Made by a program: the position numbers and the translations under genes. A stretch of 64,000 nucleotides of DNA, taken from assembly GCF_950295315.1 (NCBI RefSeq), contig NC_080172.1, forward strand, positions 113,833,267-113,897,266. Reading direction: 5' to 3'. Positions 41,952 to 52,624 of the stretch are shown here, in pieces. The stretch is from Erinaceus europaeus. Taxonomy: Eukaryota; Chordata; Mammalia; Eulipotyphla; Erinaceidae. A model generated the notes under the pieces. It was not told the origin of the DNA. It saw only the letters and a list, made by a program, of their open reading frames with translations, and ran no database searches. How positions within the stretch are numbered: position 1 is the stretch's first letter; each line of letters begins with the position of its first letter.

Positions 41952-42668
41952 GGTCTAGGAGAATGTCACCCAAGGCAGCAGTGGCTGAATCTTATGGGAC
42001 TCACTCTGTGTCTGCGACAAGAGATGACCCAGAGACCAAGCTGATAGCAATGATTCATTTATTCATTAGAGAGGCAGGGATTTTAAGGGGTTACAGAAGG
42101 AGGTAGCTTGTTTATACCATATATGGTTAAAGTAGAAAAGGGGCAGAGAGAGGTAAGGGGTTGGGAAAACTCTCAGGTGAGTGATCTAAGGAGTGAGGGA
42201 GCTAGGCTTTGATGTGCATGGGTGTAGGGGTCCTTGCCTGTCAGCAGGGTGAGGTTTGGTTATTGGCTTATTCAGAAGGGCAAGAACAAAGAAGTGTGAA
42301 AAGGGGCCTCATAGCATCTGTGTGAGCAGAAGAGCCATTTTGGGAATGAGGAAGTAAGGTTATCCATGGCTAGCAGACAGAGAGGTGTCCTGAGGGCGGA
42401 GAGAAGATGGGTCAGGTATGATAACTTCTGGTAGCTTTTGAATAAGCAGACCATTTGGTTTAAAGACAAGGAAGTAAGATATTGTATTGGGAATGCAGAG
42501 TCCCTGTGAGGCAGAGAGTCTGACAGGTGAAGCTGAGCCTGAAGGCCGTTCTCTCCCATGCTCTGTCTCTGGTAGAGAGAGGCTGACAGGAAGACTGTGT
42601 TCTTCAGACACCCATCTTTCAATGGGAGGTTCCACCCAGCTCAACCATATCCTCACAGTTTCCCTACA
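41952..42668 (-). mobile_element. LTR-like block, about 717 bp
   Basis: Flanked by GTGGTG at 41946-41951 and 42669-42674. The plus-strand right end is TTTCCCTACA, so the minus strand starts TGTAGGGAAA. The minus strand has a TATA-like GGTATAAACAAG followed about 45 bp on by AATAAATGAATC. With the 6-bp flank the minus-strand 3' end is not CA; a 4-bp CCAC flank would give CA. Frames of 115-116 codons inside overlap each other and have no retroviral domain. Confidence 0.6.
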
Positions 42669-42840
42669 GTGGTGAACCTGATTAAGTGTACAGGTTACAA
42701 TGCACAAGGACCTGGGTTCAAGACCCCAGCCCCCTACCTGAAGTGAGAAAACTTCACATGTGGTGAAACAGGTCTGCAGGTGTCACTCTCCTCTCTACTC
42801 CTTTCTCTCTGTCTCTGTCAAGGACATGAAATATTTTTAA
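42669..42840 (+). mobile_element. SINE S2, headless
   Basis: GTGGTGAACCTGATTAAGTG, CTGGGTTCAAGACCCC and CAGGTCTGCAGGTGTC. The outer head is replaced by the LTR-like block, which may have inserted in it. Confidence 0.8.
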
Positions 42841-43138
42841 ACAAAATGCTGCTAGAATGAGTGGCTTATCATTCGTGTGGGCTGAGTTTGAACCCTGGCA
42901 CCACATGGGAGGCCCCATGGCCCTGGGAGAAGCTCCAGTGTTGTAGTATCACTCCCATTTGTTCTTTGTCTTGCTGTCTGAATACAAATTAAAAGTGACA
43001 GGGGAGGAATGAAATTGCTCCTGGGTGTGGCCCTGACTCAAGAAGGGAAAAACAAAATGATAACAGAAATACTTTTTAATCTATATTCCTAACCCCACCT
43101 CCTACCTGAGATCATGCAGCTGCACTTTGAACACTGTC

Positions 43139-43864
43139 TTTCGGGGTGTCTCTCTCCTTCTCCGGCAGGGTGTCCTCCAGGGGAAAGGTAACGGGCTGGT
43201 TCTTTCTCGCTCACGACAGGGGTGACACGAAGTAAAAGACACCAGGGGACTCTTAGCGTGAATCTAGAATCTGAGTCCTTGAGTCCCAGCATCCTAGAGT
43301 CCCTTTATTAGCAAAGTGGACATGAGTTAAATAGAAAAGCAATGGAGGTAATTATTGTTGCAATATGACAGAAATTACAGGTTTCTTAACAGTCAGCATG
43401 CCCCTAAGGTAGGGGGCTGGTATGACAGGAATTGATGAGATACAAGACAGTTATTCTCTATAACACAAGCAACTTAATTATCCAAAGGTATTTGAGAGAA
43501 GCATAGGGGTTAAACCCGTAGGGTGAGACAGAGAGAAGATGGATATCAAAAGGCCATATAGTTTGGCGTTTCTCTTGTCTGGGGTCTGAGGTGTGTGATG
43601 AAGTGTGTGATAAGGTGTGTTCTTCTGTGATCAGAAGGTGACCGAATGAGTGAATCTGTGGCCATGTGGCCTGCAGTTAATGGAGGGAAGTACTGGGGTA
43701 TCTGTGGGCCTGAGAGTCAAGAAGGAAGGAACCAAGTCTGAGTTTCCCCCCTTATACTCACCTCGGTTGAGAGAGACTTACCAAGAGGTTATCTTCTCAG
43801 ACCTCCATCCAAAGATGGGGGTGGTTCTCCCTAAGCTCTATCAGGCTCACACATGTTCCCAACA
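43139..43864 (-). mobile_element. LTR-like block, about 726 bp
   Basis: Flanked by ACTGTC at 43133-43138 and 43865-43870. The minus strand starts TGTTGGGAACATG and shows CTAATAAAGGG as polyadenylation signal near the complement of 43305. Under this TSD the minus-strand end is CGAAA, not CA, so either the flank match is chance or the end is mutated. It shows no similarity I can see to the 41952 block. Confidence 0.55.
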
Positions 43865-43870
43865 ACTGTC

Positions 43871-44240
43871 CTTTCCATTGAGGAAAGTCACAGAAGACAC
43901 AGAAAACAGGGCTTCAGTCATGTCAGAGACAGATGAGTCCTTTCTTCCCAGGCAGCTTCTTCTTAACGCTTGTAGACTGTGAGCAGTGCATGGAGCATGT
44001 CTCTTGGCCAGTCACCCATAGGGAGTGAGTGCTTAGTGCCCTAGAGACATTGGCCTGTGTCCCATCCATCAACCTACTCCCACCCCCGGCTTCTCAGTCT
44101 GGGCTCTGTTGCTCCCCAGACGGAGACTAGGTGTTTTGCATGGTCCTGGAGGGGGCACAGTGGGTGAAGCACTGGGATTGCAGGCATGTGGTCCCAACCT
44201 TGATCCCTGGCAGCTCTTGTACCTGAGTGTTGTCTCCCTA
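43871..44240. other. Mostly unique
   Basis: A tRNA-like S4-type scrap may occupy 44145-44240 (GGGCACAGTGGGTGAAGCAC). Nothing else is recognised. Confidence 0.45.
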
Positions 44241-44251
44241 CCTGAGTGTTG

Positions 44252-44402
44252 TGTCTCTCTCTCTCTCTTTCTCTTCCTCTCTCTCTCTCTCTCTCTCTCT
44301 CTGTGTTGTCTTTCTTTTCTCTCTCTTTCTCCCTTTCTCTTTCTCTCTATATTTTATCTCTTTTCTCCCTTTTTCCCTCTTTCTCTTTTTCTATTTCTTT
44401 CT
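44252..44402. repeat. CT-rich simple repeat
   Basis: A perfect (CT)n core near 44277-44302 is flanked by T/C-rich sequence. Leucine/serine-rich frames are artefacts. Confidence 0.93.
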
Positions 44403-44404
44403 TA

Positions 44405-44680
44405 TAAAAAATATTTATTGATTTATTCCCTTTTGTTGCCTTTGTTGTTTTATTGTTGTAGTTATTATTGTTGTTATCATTGTTGAATAGGAAAGAGAGA
44501 AATGGAGAGAGGAAGGGAAGACAGAGAGAGGGAGAGAAATATAGACACCGGCAGACCTATTTCACCACCTGTGAAGCGACTCCCCTGCAGGTGGGGAGCC
44601 GGGGTTTCGAACCAGGATCCTTACACTGGTCCTTGCACTTTGTGCCACGTGCGCTTAACTTGTTGCACTACCACTGGTTC
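44405..44680 (-). mobile_element. SINE S1, short form
   Basis: (GTT)n linker, GA-rich middle, GGTTTCGAACCAGGATCC and GCGCTTAACTTGTTGC. Confidence 0.92.
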
Positions 44681-44739
44681 CCTTTCTTTCTATTTCTATC
44701 TTTTTCTCTTTCCTTCTTTCTTTTTCTCTCTTCTCTTTT

Positions 44740-44948
44740 TTTTAAATGATTTTATTTATTATTAGATAGAGACAGAGAGGAATTGAGAAGGAAGGGAGAG
44801 ACAGAGAGGGAGAGAAACAGAGAGACACCTGCAGCCCTGCTCCTCCACTTGTGAGGCTTTCCCCCTGCAGGTGGGGACCAAGGGCTTGAACCTGCCAACT
44901 TGTACACTGCAATGTGTGTGCTTAACTAGGTGTGCTACCACCTGGCCC
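44740..44948 (-). mobile_element. SINE S2
   Basis: TTATTATTAGATAGAGACAG, CCCCCTGCAGGTGGGGACC and GGTGTGCTACCACCTGGCCC. Confidence 0.92.
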
Positions 44949-45529
44949 TTCTTTCTCTTTCATTTTTCATTATCTCCTATCTGTTTCAAAAATAAAATAA
45001 AATAAAATGGATTATGTGCTTTAGAGAATCAAAATGAGGACTCATCAGGCATTCTGTCCTGCAGTGATGAAGCCTGAGGTAGAGTGCTAGAGGCAGGAAA
45101 GCCCATCTCTGCAGGTCAGATAGCTTTCCTGAAATGCTGTAAAGTCCAATTCAGGGGAAGCCACAGAATCTCACTCAACACGCGTTAGATCCAAGAGCAT
45201 CATTAAGATGAAATCATTTGTTCTTTAAATGGCCAGATTAGGCTCACAATTAGAGCACAGGCACTTCCGGGTAATTAATTCTTCATCTCCTTTTTTTCAA
45301 CTTGCCATGTTCAGCTTTATGAACCTTGAAAAAGGAACTGTTGTCGAAAGTGGAATGCTGTTTTCACTAGCTACTGTATGTAGAAGAAATATGTAGACCT
45401 TGTTGGCAGCAAGAAAAGCTCACCTTCCTTTATTCTGGGCGTGTGTGTGTGACAGGGGCGGGGGGTGTCCTTAGGCACGCGAGCTTCCTGTCAGTTTTCT
45501 GTTAATGACAAGGAAGAGTTTCTTATTTA
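44949..45529. other. Unique stretch, possible conserved non-coding DNA
   Basis: No repeat recognised. The TAAT-bearing segment 45185-45300 is a candidate conserved element on appearance only. Confidence 0.4.
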
Positions 45530-45770
45530 TTTTATTTTATTTTACTTTGCCACCAAGGTTATCACTGGGGCTCAGTGTGTACACCATTCTCCTCTTCCCA
45601 GAAGCCATTTTTCTATTCTCTCTCCCTCTCTCTCTCACCTCTCTCTTTCCCTGTTTGAAGAGGGAAAGACACAGATAGAGAGGGACAGAGAAAGGGGGGA
45701 CCTCTGTAGCACTGCTCCGCCCCTCATAAAGCTTCCCCTTTTCAGGTGGAAATGAGATTTTGACCTTGGA
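45530..45770 (-). mobile_element. SINE S1, minus, diverged
   Basis: TTTTATTTTATTTTACTTTG tail, CACCAAGGTTATCACTGGGG, a CT-rich insert and a GA-rich middle, ending CTTTTCAGGTGGAAATG. Confidence 0.75.
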
Positions 45771-45925
45771 GAGATTTTTATTATTTTATTTTATTTTAGG
45801 TAGGACAGAGAGACATTGAGAGAGGGCAGGGAGACAGAGGGAAAGAGAAAGAGACACCTGCAGTATTTCTTAGTGCTCACGAAGCATCCCCCCTGCATAT
45901 GAAGAGCCGGGGCTCGAACCTGGGT
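45771..45925 (-). mobile_element. SINE S2, partial
   Basis: (TTTTA)n tail, GACAGAGAGACATTGAGAG, AAGAGCCGGGGCTCGAACC. The head end is absent. Confidence 0.8.
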
Positions 45926-46351
45926 TTCAGCTCTTTCTGAACTTTTCTGCCAAACAGATAGAAGGGTAGTGGGTGACTAACTCTGAAAGGTAGAGTTTGT
46001 TCCTTCAAGTCCCCCCACCCACCCACAGCCCTAGAACTCAGGATGCTTCTGCAAACAGAGGCAGAAAGCACCTGATAGAAATCATTACCTCCATCATGGT
46101 GAGTGTGATTCCATGGAAGCATCATTTAAATCAGCATTTACTTGATTGGTGGCTTTGTTTTCCAAAATTTTGACTGATGTTTCCTCTTGACCCCCCACCC
46201 TGTCCAATCATTGAAGGATCTAAAATCAGACATTTTCAATTACACCAGTAGAGAAAGACAAATTATAATGTAGCTCATGCCTTTAGATTGTTGGGTGATA
46301 TTTCCTTGGCCCTGATGAAATGACCATTGTGACCGGACTCAACACCCCCCC

Positions 46352-46384
<33 letters not shown>

Positions 46385-46734
46385 GCACACACACTACTGC
46401 AGCCCTTTTAGGCAGAAGCAGGGCTGTCTGAGTGACAGTAGCCATCGCAAGAGATACTTTCAAAATGAAAATAGAACCCTCTGTCTTCCCAGAGAGAGAA
46501 AATCTTAAAGCACTCTGTAATATTTTAGTCTGTGTTTTTGTTTGTTTGTTTTTGTTTTCACTTTGGCTCCCTTAAATGAATCCCCACACAAGATATTTCA
46601 ATAATGACATGAAATAAAAGTGGGGTAGATCAGTGGGTCACAAATCAAGACCAGCTTTGGAAACAAATCAACAAAATACAACAGAAAAACAAATGGAGTA
46701 TCAGAAGACACATTTAAATTAGGAAACTATATCT
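45926..46734. other. Unique DNA with a (CA)n run
   Basis: (CA)n microsatellite at 46352-46383 and a TTTG-rich tract near 46540; otherwise nothing recognised. Confidence 0.55.
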
Positions 46735-46940
46735 TTTTTAGTATATATATTATTTATTATTGAATGGAGACAGAAATTGAGAGGGGAGTTCCCCTCCCTT
46801 TTCAGTTTCAGAAAGACACCTACAGACCTGCTTCACTACTCTTGAAGCTTTCCCCCTGCAGGTGGGGACCAAGGGCTTGAACCTCCATCCTCGTAAACTG
46901 TAATGTTTGTGCTTAACCAGGTGTTCCACTGCCTGGCCCC
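46735..46940 (-). mobile_element. SINE S2
   Basis: CCCCCTGCAGGTGGGGACC, GGGCTTGAACCTCC and GGTGTTCCACTGCCTGGCCCC. Confidence 0.9.
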
Positions 46941-47094
46941 AAAAGTTTGTCTTTATATTTGAAGGACTTACCCCAGCCTTGTAATTTTGGTCCTGGTATA
47001 CAGCTATGACAGATGTTCTTCACTTTCAACAACTAGTAGTATCCCTGGAAAAATGGGGGAAGTCGTCTGGAAGACAACTTCAATGGGAAATGAA

Positions 47095-47290
47095 GGCTAG
47101 AGTGTAGAAAAAAATGGGATATATATATGGTGAAGGATACAGAGAGAGATATAAAGTCAACACCTATCTGTGACCTTGGACTTGAACTACTGCTGGAGGT
47201 GGAAACAGAACTCAGGTGGTGGGAATGATGTGGAATTAGACCCCTGTTTATCTTATAATTCTGTACATCACTAATAAAAATTTTAAAAAA
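47095..47290 (+). mobile_element. L1 3'-UTR-like fragment, diverged
   Basis: GGTGGGAATGATGTGGAATT and CTTATAATTCTGTACATCAC, then TAATAAAAATTTTAAAA, parallel the end of lineage B but differ upstream. Confidence 0.55.
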
Positions 47291-48431
47291 TAATAAAATT
47301 ACTGTTGTAGAATCTCCATATTATTTTCTCTCTTTGTTATTTTTCAATTGGCTGCAGTATAGATTTTTGTACAAACTTCTTCCTTCTGCTCCTCAACATG
47401 TGTTTATGTGTGTACAAATACTTACATGTTTGTTTGCTTATTTACCAACCCACCCATCTATCCATCCACCCATTAATCCATCAACATTTCATTGCTGTGA
47501 ACTAGACCATACACGAGGTTAGTCATTTTCAAGTGGGAGGGACATTTCTTCTCACCCTTGGCAGTATCTGAAAGTCTTTTGAGTTGTCACCACTGGGGAG
47601 GGTGCTACAGTGCTCAGAGTTCTTAGGGCAGTCACAAGGACAGAACGATAAAACTCAGTCACAGAAATTTGAGAACTCCTACTGACTTGGAGATATATAA
47701 TGTGGCCATATGAAATTTATACTTTTTCAGAGGAAACAGATAAATAAGAATCGATGCTAGCTAATGCTGTCAGTGAGCTCAGAGGTGGTTGACATCATTT
47801 CTTTCTGGAAGACTGGTTCCAAAATGAGTTCACTTGTGAATGTATGAGAAGATTCTTTCCTGCAGAGGTCCAGTAGGCGGATGAACAGAAGGTCAAGTTT
47901 GGGGGATATGGCATTGAATGTAGCAAAGGTAATAAGCTCCTAAATGTACAGGTGCCAGGTGAGGCAACTAGAACAGTGAAAAGGGCAGCTGATATGACTC
48001 AGTTGGGAGTGTAGGGACCTTGACAAACTTCAAAGTTGTCAAAATAGACACCAGTATAAATCAGCCGTCTCTGTCTCAGATGCAGGCCCTGCATGGTCAA
48101 GTCTTTTTTGGTTCACAAGGAAAGTAACAAGTCCAGACTTGATGTAAAAGCTCATGAGTTTTAAATGGTAACAGTTGTTGTAAAACAAATAAAACGTTGC
48201 TCAAGCCAGATAACCCTTGTGGGCTACATCTACAGCATTTTCTTATCTGTTCTCAGGATTAAGTGAGGAAAAGCTTGTGATATCTAGCATGGTACCTTGG
48301 AGGTAGTGGGTGCTCATGAAATAATGGTCAAGAGTAAATCCTTGACCAGAGTGTGACATCCTCAGCCTCTGTGTCTTTATATTGAGATTGAGTGCTTCCT
48401 TATTATAGGAGACTGTGCTGTGTTTTATTTA
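47291..48431. other. Long unique stretch
   Basis: 1.1 kb without a recognised element apart from CCATCCACCCA-type short repeats near 47450. Confidence 0.5.
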
Positions 48432-48860
48432 TTTATTTTTGAATATATTTTATTTGTCTTTATTTTAATGACCATAAGATACAGAGATAAAGATTTATAG
48501 AGAGGGAGAGGGACCACAGCATTGCTTAGCTCTGGCTTATGGTGGTGCTGGGGATTGAACCTGGAACTTTGCAGTCTCTGGCACGAGAGTTTTTTTTTTT
48601 AATTTTATTATCTGTTTTCATTTATTGGATAGAGAGAATCAGAAATTGAGAGGGAAGGAGAAGATAGAGAAGAAGAGAGACATAAAAATACCTGCAGCCC
48701 TGTTTCACCACTTGCAAAGCTTTCCCTCTGTAGGAGGGAACCAAGGTTCAAACTGGGGTCCTCGCGCATGGTAACATGTGCTCAACCAGGTGTGCCACCG
48801 CCCGGCCCCATGAAAGTCTTTTTGTATAATGATTATTATGCTGTCTCTCCAGCCCAGTCT
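48432..48860 (-). mobile_element. SINE S3 host split by SINE S2
   Basis: The S3 parts are 48432-48590 (CATTGCTTAGCTCTGGC) and 48811-48860 (AATGATTATTATGCTGTCTC). The S2 guest is at 48591-48810 in the same orientation. GGCACGAGAGTTTTT / CATGAAAGTCTTTTT is the decayed TSD. Confidence 0.9.
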
Positions 48861-49034
48861 GTGTTTTAGAAGATGTCTAGGAGCCTCCTTGGCCCCTGTT
48901 CCTGGCACACACCACCTCCAGATATTTGAAACAATCTGTCCAGATTTTCTTAGTAAGTGACATCAGAACTCAGTGCAGAGTCAGCCCCATGTAGAGTGAC
49001 TCCACAAAGAACTGAGGAGAGTTGTCTCTTAATA

Positions 49035-49810
49035 TTCCCTGTATTTCAGGTTAAGTGAGATAAGTCAGAAAGAGAAGGGAGAATATGGGATGATCTCAAT
49101 CGCAGATAGATGTTGATAAATACTACCATGATGCCAGGCTGCCTTTCCTGGGCAGATGACCGCACAAGTGTGTCCTGAAACCCCACATCCCCAGAGCCTT
49201 GCCCCACTAGGGAAAGATAGAAACAGGCTGGGGATATGGATTGACCTGCTAACGCCCATGTCCAGAGGAGAAAGCAATTACAGAAGCCAGTCCTCCCAAC
49301 TTCTGCACCCCATAAAGAATTTTTGTCCGTACTCCCAGAGGGATAGAGAACAGGGAAGCTTCCAGTGGAGGGGATAGGACCTGGCATGCTGGTGGTGGGA
49401 ATTATATAAATTGTAACACCCCCTTTTTTTTTGCCTTCATTGCTCTCAGTGCCTGCACTATGAATTCACTGCTCCTGGAGGCTATGTTTTCCATTTTGTT
49501 GCTGTTGTCATTATTGTTGTTGTTGTTGTTATTACTATTGTTGTTGAATAGGGCAGAGAAAAATTGATAGAAGGGGGACAACAGAGAAGGGGAGAGAATG
49601 ATAGACAGCTGCATCCTTGCTTTACCTCTTGTGAAGCGAGCCCCTACATACATAGGTGAAGAGCTGGGGGCTCGAAATGGGATCCTTATGCCAGTCCTTG
49701 CACTTCTCACCAGGTGCACTTAACCCACTGTGCTACCACCCAGCCCCCAAATTGTACCCCTCTTATCCCAAATCTTGTTGATCATTATTAAATCACCAAT
49801 AATAAATAAA
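49035..49810 (+). mobile_element. LINE-1 ORF2 end plus lineage B 3' UTR, split by a SINE
   Basis: AAGTGAGATAAGTCAGAAAG and GAATATGGGATGATCTCA are the end of L1 ORF2. The lineage B core follows directly (CTACCATGATGCCAGGC, then CATGTCCAGAGGAG). This junction ties lineage B to L1. The S1 SINE at 49420-49747 interrupts it, and the terminal part lies at 49748-49810. Confidence 0.87.
49420..49747 (-). mobile_element. SINE S1, long form
   Basis: TATGAATTCACTGCTCCTGG, (GTT)n linker, GA-rich middle, GGGCTCGAAATGGGATCC. AAATTGTA flanks both sides. Confidence 0.92.
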
Positions 49811-49894
49811 AAAGGAAGTTGAAAAACAATCAAATACTAAGCAGAACAGGGGACTAGAGTTGGTATATTGCAGCAAAGTAAAGAACTCTGGGTT

Positions 49895-50075
49895 GGGTGG
49901 GTGGGAGGGTCCAGGTCCTGGAACATGATGGCAGAGGAGGACCTAGAGGGGGGTTGTATTGTTATGTGGAAAACTAAGAAATATAATACATGTATAAACT
50001 ACTGTGTTTTTTTGTTGTTACTGTATTTTATTGTTGACTGTAAACCATTAATCCCCTCAATTAAAAAAGCAAAGA
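49895..50075 (+). mobile_element. L1 3'-UTR fragment, lineage A/C
   Basis: GGTCCTGGAACATGATGGC, AGAGGAGGACCTAG and TAAACCATTAATCCCCTC, ending in an A-rich tail; an intact version of the element split at 20424-21064. Confidence 0.8.
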
Positions 50076-50734
50076 AAAGAAAAAAGGAAGATAGGTTACA
50101 GATTAAAAGATAAATCTCCCTTGTATTTTATTCCTACAACAGCTATATGGGCCTGCTTTCCTGGACAGAGTTTCCTTTGGGGTCTTTCTGCTGCTTCTGG
50201 ACCCTTTGGGTTGGTTCGTTCAATGTTCTGAAGGTCCATGTTGCCTCTTTTAGAAGAGCTCAGAGCAGCCCAGGTTTCCCCCTGCTCACACGTGTATGCA
50301 TGCTGGCCTACCCATCTGCTGGAAAGAGCTGTAAAAATCAGTCATTTGTTCCAGAAAACCTTACATTATGTGGATGTCCACAAGAACAAGGAGATCACCA
50401 CTTCACCAGGTGATGGAATCCTGCAGAAGGTGGCACAGGAATCCTGGAGAAGCTGTTAGTTATGATGAGCAAGTAGAAGTCTAGAGCTGAAAGGCCCACA
50501 GGTCCAGGCAGGTGGACGTCAAACTAAGTGAAGAATTACCTGGGAGTTCTGTTACCAGAAGCTACCAAGACACTTCCCGGAAGAGGTTGACTCAGCAGAC
50601 CATTAGCATTCACTGTGGGTCCTCAGACTGCCTCTGCCTCTATTGCTGACTTGGGGACCTCACTAGGAGACCCAATCTGGTGAGCTCTGCCAAAGGCTGT
50701 CTTCTGGCAGGTGCAAAGGCAGAAGAGCAGGCAG
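50076..50734. other. No recognised feature
   Basis: Unique-looking DNA before the large satellite region. No supportable frame. Confidence 0.5.
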
Positions 50735-50830
50735 GCCCAGGGAATAGCACAGTAGCCATGCACCGTGCACTGGGTTTTCTTGCCTGAGACTCAGAGGTGA
50801 GCAGTGCTGAAAACCATCTTAGAAAGACAG
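50735..50830 (+). mobile_element. SINE S3, degenerate
   Basis: GGGAATAGCACAGTAGCCATGC and GAGGTGAGCAGTGCTG are recognisable. Its 3' CT part is replaced by purine-rich repeats. Confidence 0.55.
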
Positions 50831-50898
50831 AAGGGAAGAGAGAGAGAGAAAGAGAGAAAAGGAGAGTGAGAGAAATAAAGGAGAAAGGAAGAGATAGA

Positions 50899-50938
50899 GG
50901 AAGGAAGGAAGGAAGGAAGGAAGGAAGGAAGGAAGGAA
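50899..50938. repeat. (GGAA)n microsatellite
   Basis: Ten AAGG units, followed after a short A-rich linker by the 5S pseudogene. Confidence 0.95.
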
Positions 50939-50953
50939 ATAAGAAAGGAAGGA

Positions 50954-51034
50954 GTCTTTGGCCTGAACATGCCCAATCTCTTCTGACCTTGGAAATTAAG
51001 CAGGTTTGGGCCTGGTTAGTACTTGAGTGGGAGA
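50954..51034 (+). pseudogene. 5S rRNA pseudogene, 3'-truncated
   Basis: The interval reads like 5S rRNA from its first base: GTCTTTGGCC, then CTGAAC, GCCCAATCTCTTCTGACC, AAATTAAGCAGG and GGCCTGGTTAGTACTTG. Relative to vertebrate 5S (GTCTACGGCC... as I know it) about 8 nt are missing after GGCC, several CpG sites have decayed, and the last ~35 nt are gone, with the match ending at GAGTGGGAGA. The box A and intermediate element are altered and box C is cut, so it should be silent. Purine repeats start exactly at the break. Confidence 0.93.
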
Positions 51035-51185
51035 GAAAAAGAGAAAGAGAGAAAGAAAAAGAAAAAAAGGAAGGAAGGAAGAAAGGAAGGAAGCAAGAGA
51101 GAAAGAAAGGAGAGAAAGAAAGACACAGGAAGAAAGAAAAAGAGACACAGTGAGAAAAAGAAAGAAAAGAAACAGAGAATAAGAA
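51035..51185. repeat. GAAA-rich lead-in
   Basis: Irregular GAAA/GGAA units connect the 5S remnant to the regular 34-bp array; GAAAGACACAG appears here for the first time. Confidence 0.85.
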
Positions 51186-51460
51186 AGATAGAGAAAGAGA
51201 GAGAGAAAGAGACACAGAAAGACAGAGAAAGAGAGAGAGAAAGGGACACAGAAAGACAGAGAAAGAGAGAGAGAAAGAGACACAGAAAGACAGAGAAAGA
51301 GAGAGAGAAAGGGACACAGAAAGACAGAGAAAGAGAGAGAGAAAGGGACACAGAAAGACAGAGAAAGAGAGAGAGAGAAAGGGACACAGAAAGACAGAGA
51401 AAGAGAGAGAGAAAGAGACACAGAAAGACAGAGAAAGAGAGAGAGAAAGAGACACAGAAA

Positions 51461-52460
51461 GTCAGAGAAAGAGAGAGAGAAAGAGACACAGAAAGTCAGA
51501 GAAAGAGAGAGAGAAAGGGACACAGAAAGACAGAGAAAGAGAGAGAGAAAGGGACACAGAAAGACAGAGAAAGAGAGAGAGAAAGGGACACAGAAAGACA
51601 GAGAAAGAGAGAGAAAGAGACACAGAAAGTCAGAGAAAGAGACACAGAAAGACAGAGAAAGAGAGAGAGAAAGAGACACAGAAAGACAGAGAAAGAGAGA
51701 GAGAAAGAGACACAGAAAGACAGAGAAAGAGAGAAAGAGACACAGAAAGACAGAGAAAGAGAGAGAGAAAGAGACACAGAAAGACAGAGAAAGAGAGAGA
51801 GAAAGAGACACAGAAAGACAGAGAAAGAGAGAGAAAGGGACACAGAAAGACAGAGAAAGAGAGAGAGAAAGGGACACAGAAAGAGAGAGAGAAAGGGACA
51901 CAGAAAGACAGAGAAAGAGAGAGAGAAAGGGACACAGAAAGACAGAGAAAGAGAGAGAGAGAAAGGGACACAGAAAGTCAGAGAAAGAGAGAGAAAGAGA
52001 CACAGAAAGTCAGAGAAAGAGAGAGAGAAAGAGACACAGAAAGACAGAGAAAGAGAGAGAGAAAGAGACACAGAAAGACAGAGAAAGAGAGAGAGAGAAA
52101 GGGACACAGAAAGACAGAGAAAGAGAGAGAGAGAAAGGGACACAGAAAGACAGAGAAAGAGAGAGAGAGAAAGGGACACAGAAAGACAGAGAAAGAGAGA
52201 GAGAAAGAGACACAGAAAGACAGAGAAAGAGAGAGAGAAAGAGACACAGAAAGACAGAGAAAGAGAGAAAGAGACACAGAAAGACAGAGAAAGAGAGAGA
52301 GAAAGGGACACAGAAAGACAGAGAAAGAGAGAGAGAAAGGGACACAGAAAGACAGAGAAAGAGAGAGAGAAAGGGACACAGAAAGACAGAGAAAGAGAGA
52401 GAGCAAGGGACACAGAAAGACAGAGAAAGAGAGAGAGAAAGAGACACAGAAAGACAGAGA
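51461..52460. repeat. Higher-order copy 1 in the 34-bp array
   Basis: The order of unit variants here recurs 1,164 bp later at its start and 1,134 bp later at its end. Paired landmarks: GTCAG at 51461/52625 and 51495/52659, the short GTCAG unit at 51629/52793, GTCAG at 51977/53111 region, GCAAGGG at 52403/53537. Confidence 0.88.
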
Positions 52461-52624
52461 AAGAGAGAGAGCAAGGGACACAGAAAGACAGAGAAAGAGA
52501 GAGAGAAAGAGACACAGAAAGACAGAGAAAGAGAGAGAGAGAAAGGGACACAGAAAGACAGAGAAAGAGAGAGAGAAAGAGACACAGAAAGACAGAGAAA
52601 GAGAGAGAGAAAGAGACACAGAAA

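Noticed and set aside
41952..42668. Retroviral coding sequence within the LTR-like block
   Set aside because: The two ~115-codon frames overlap each other on the same strand and show no gag, pol or env motif.
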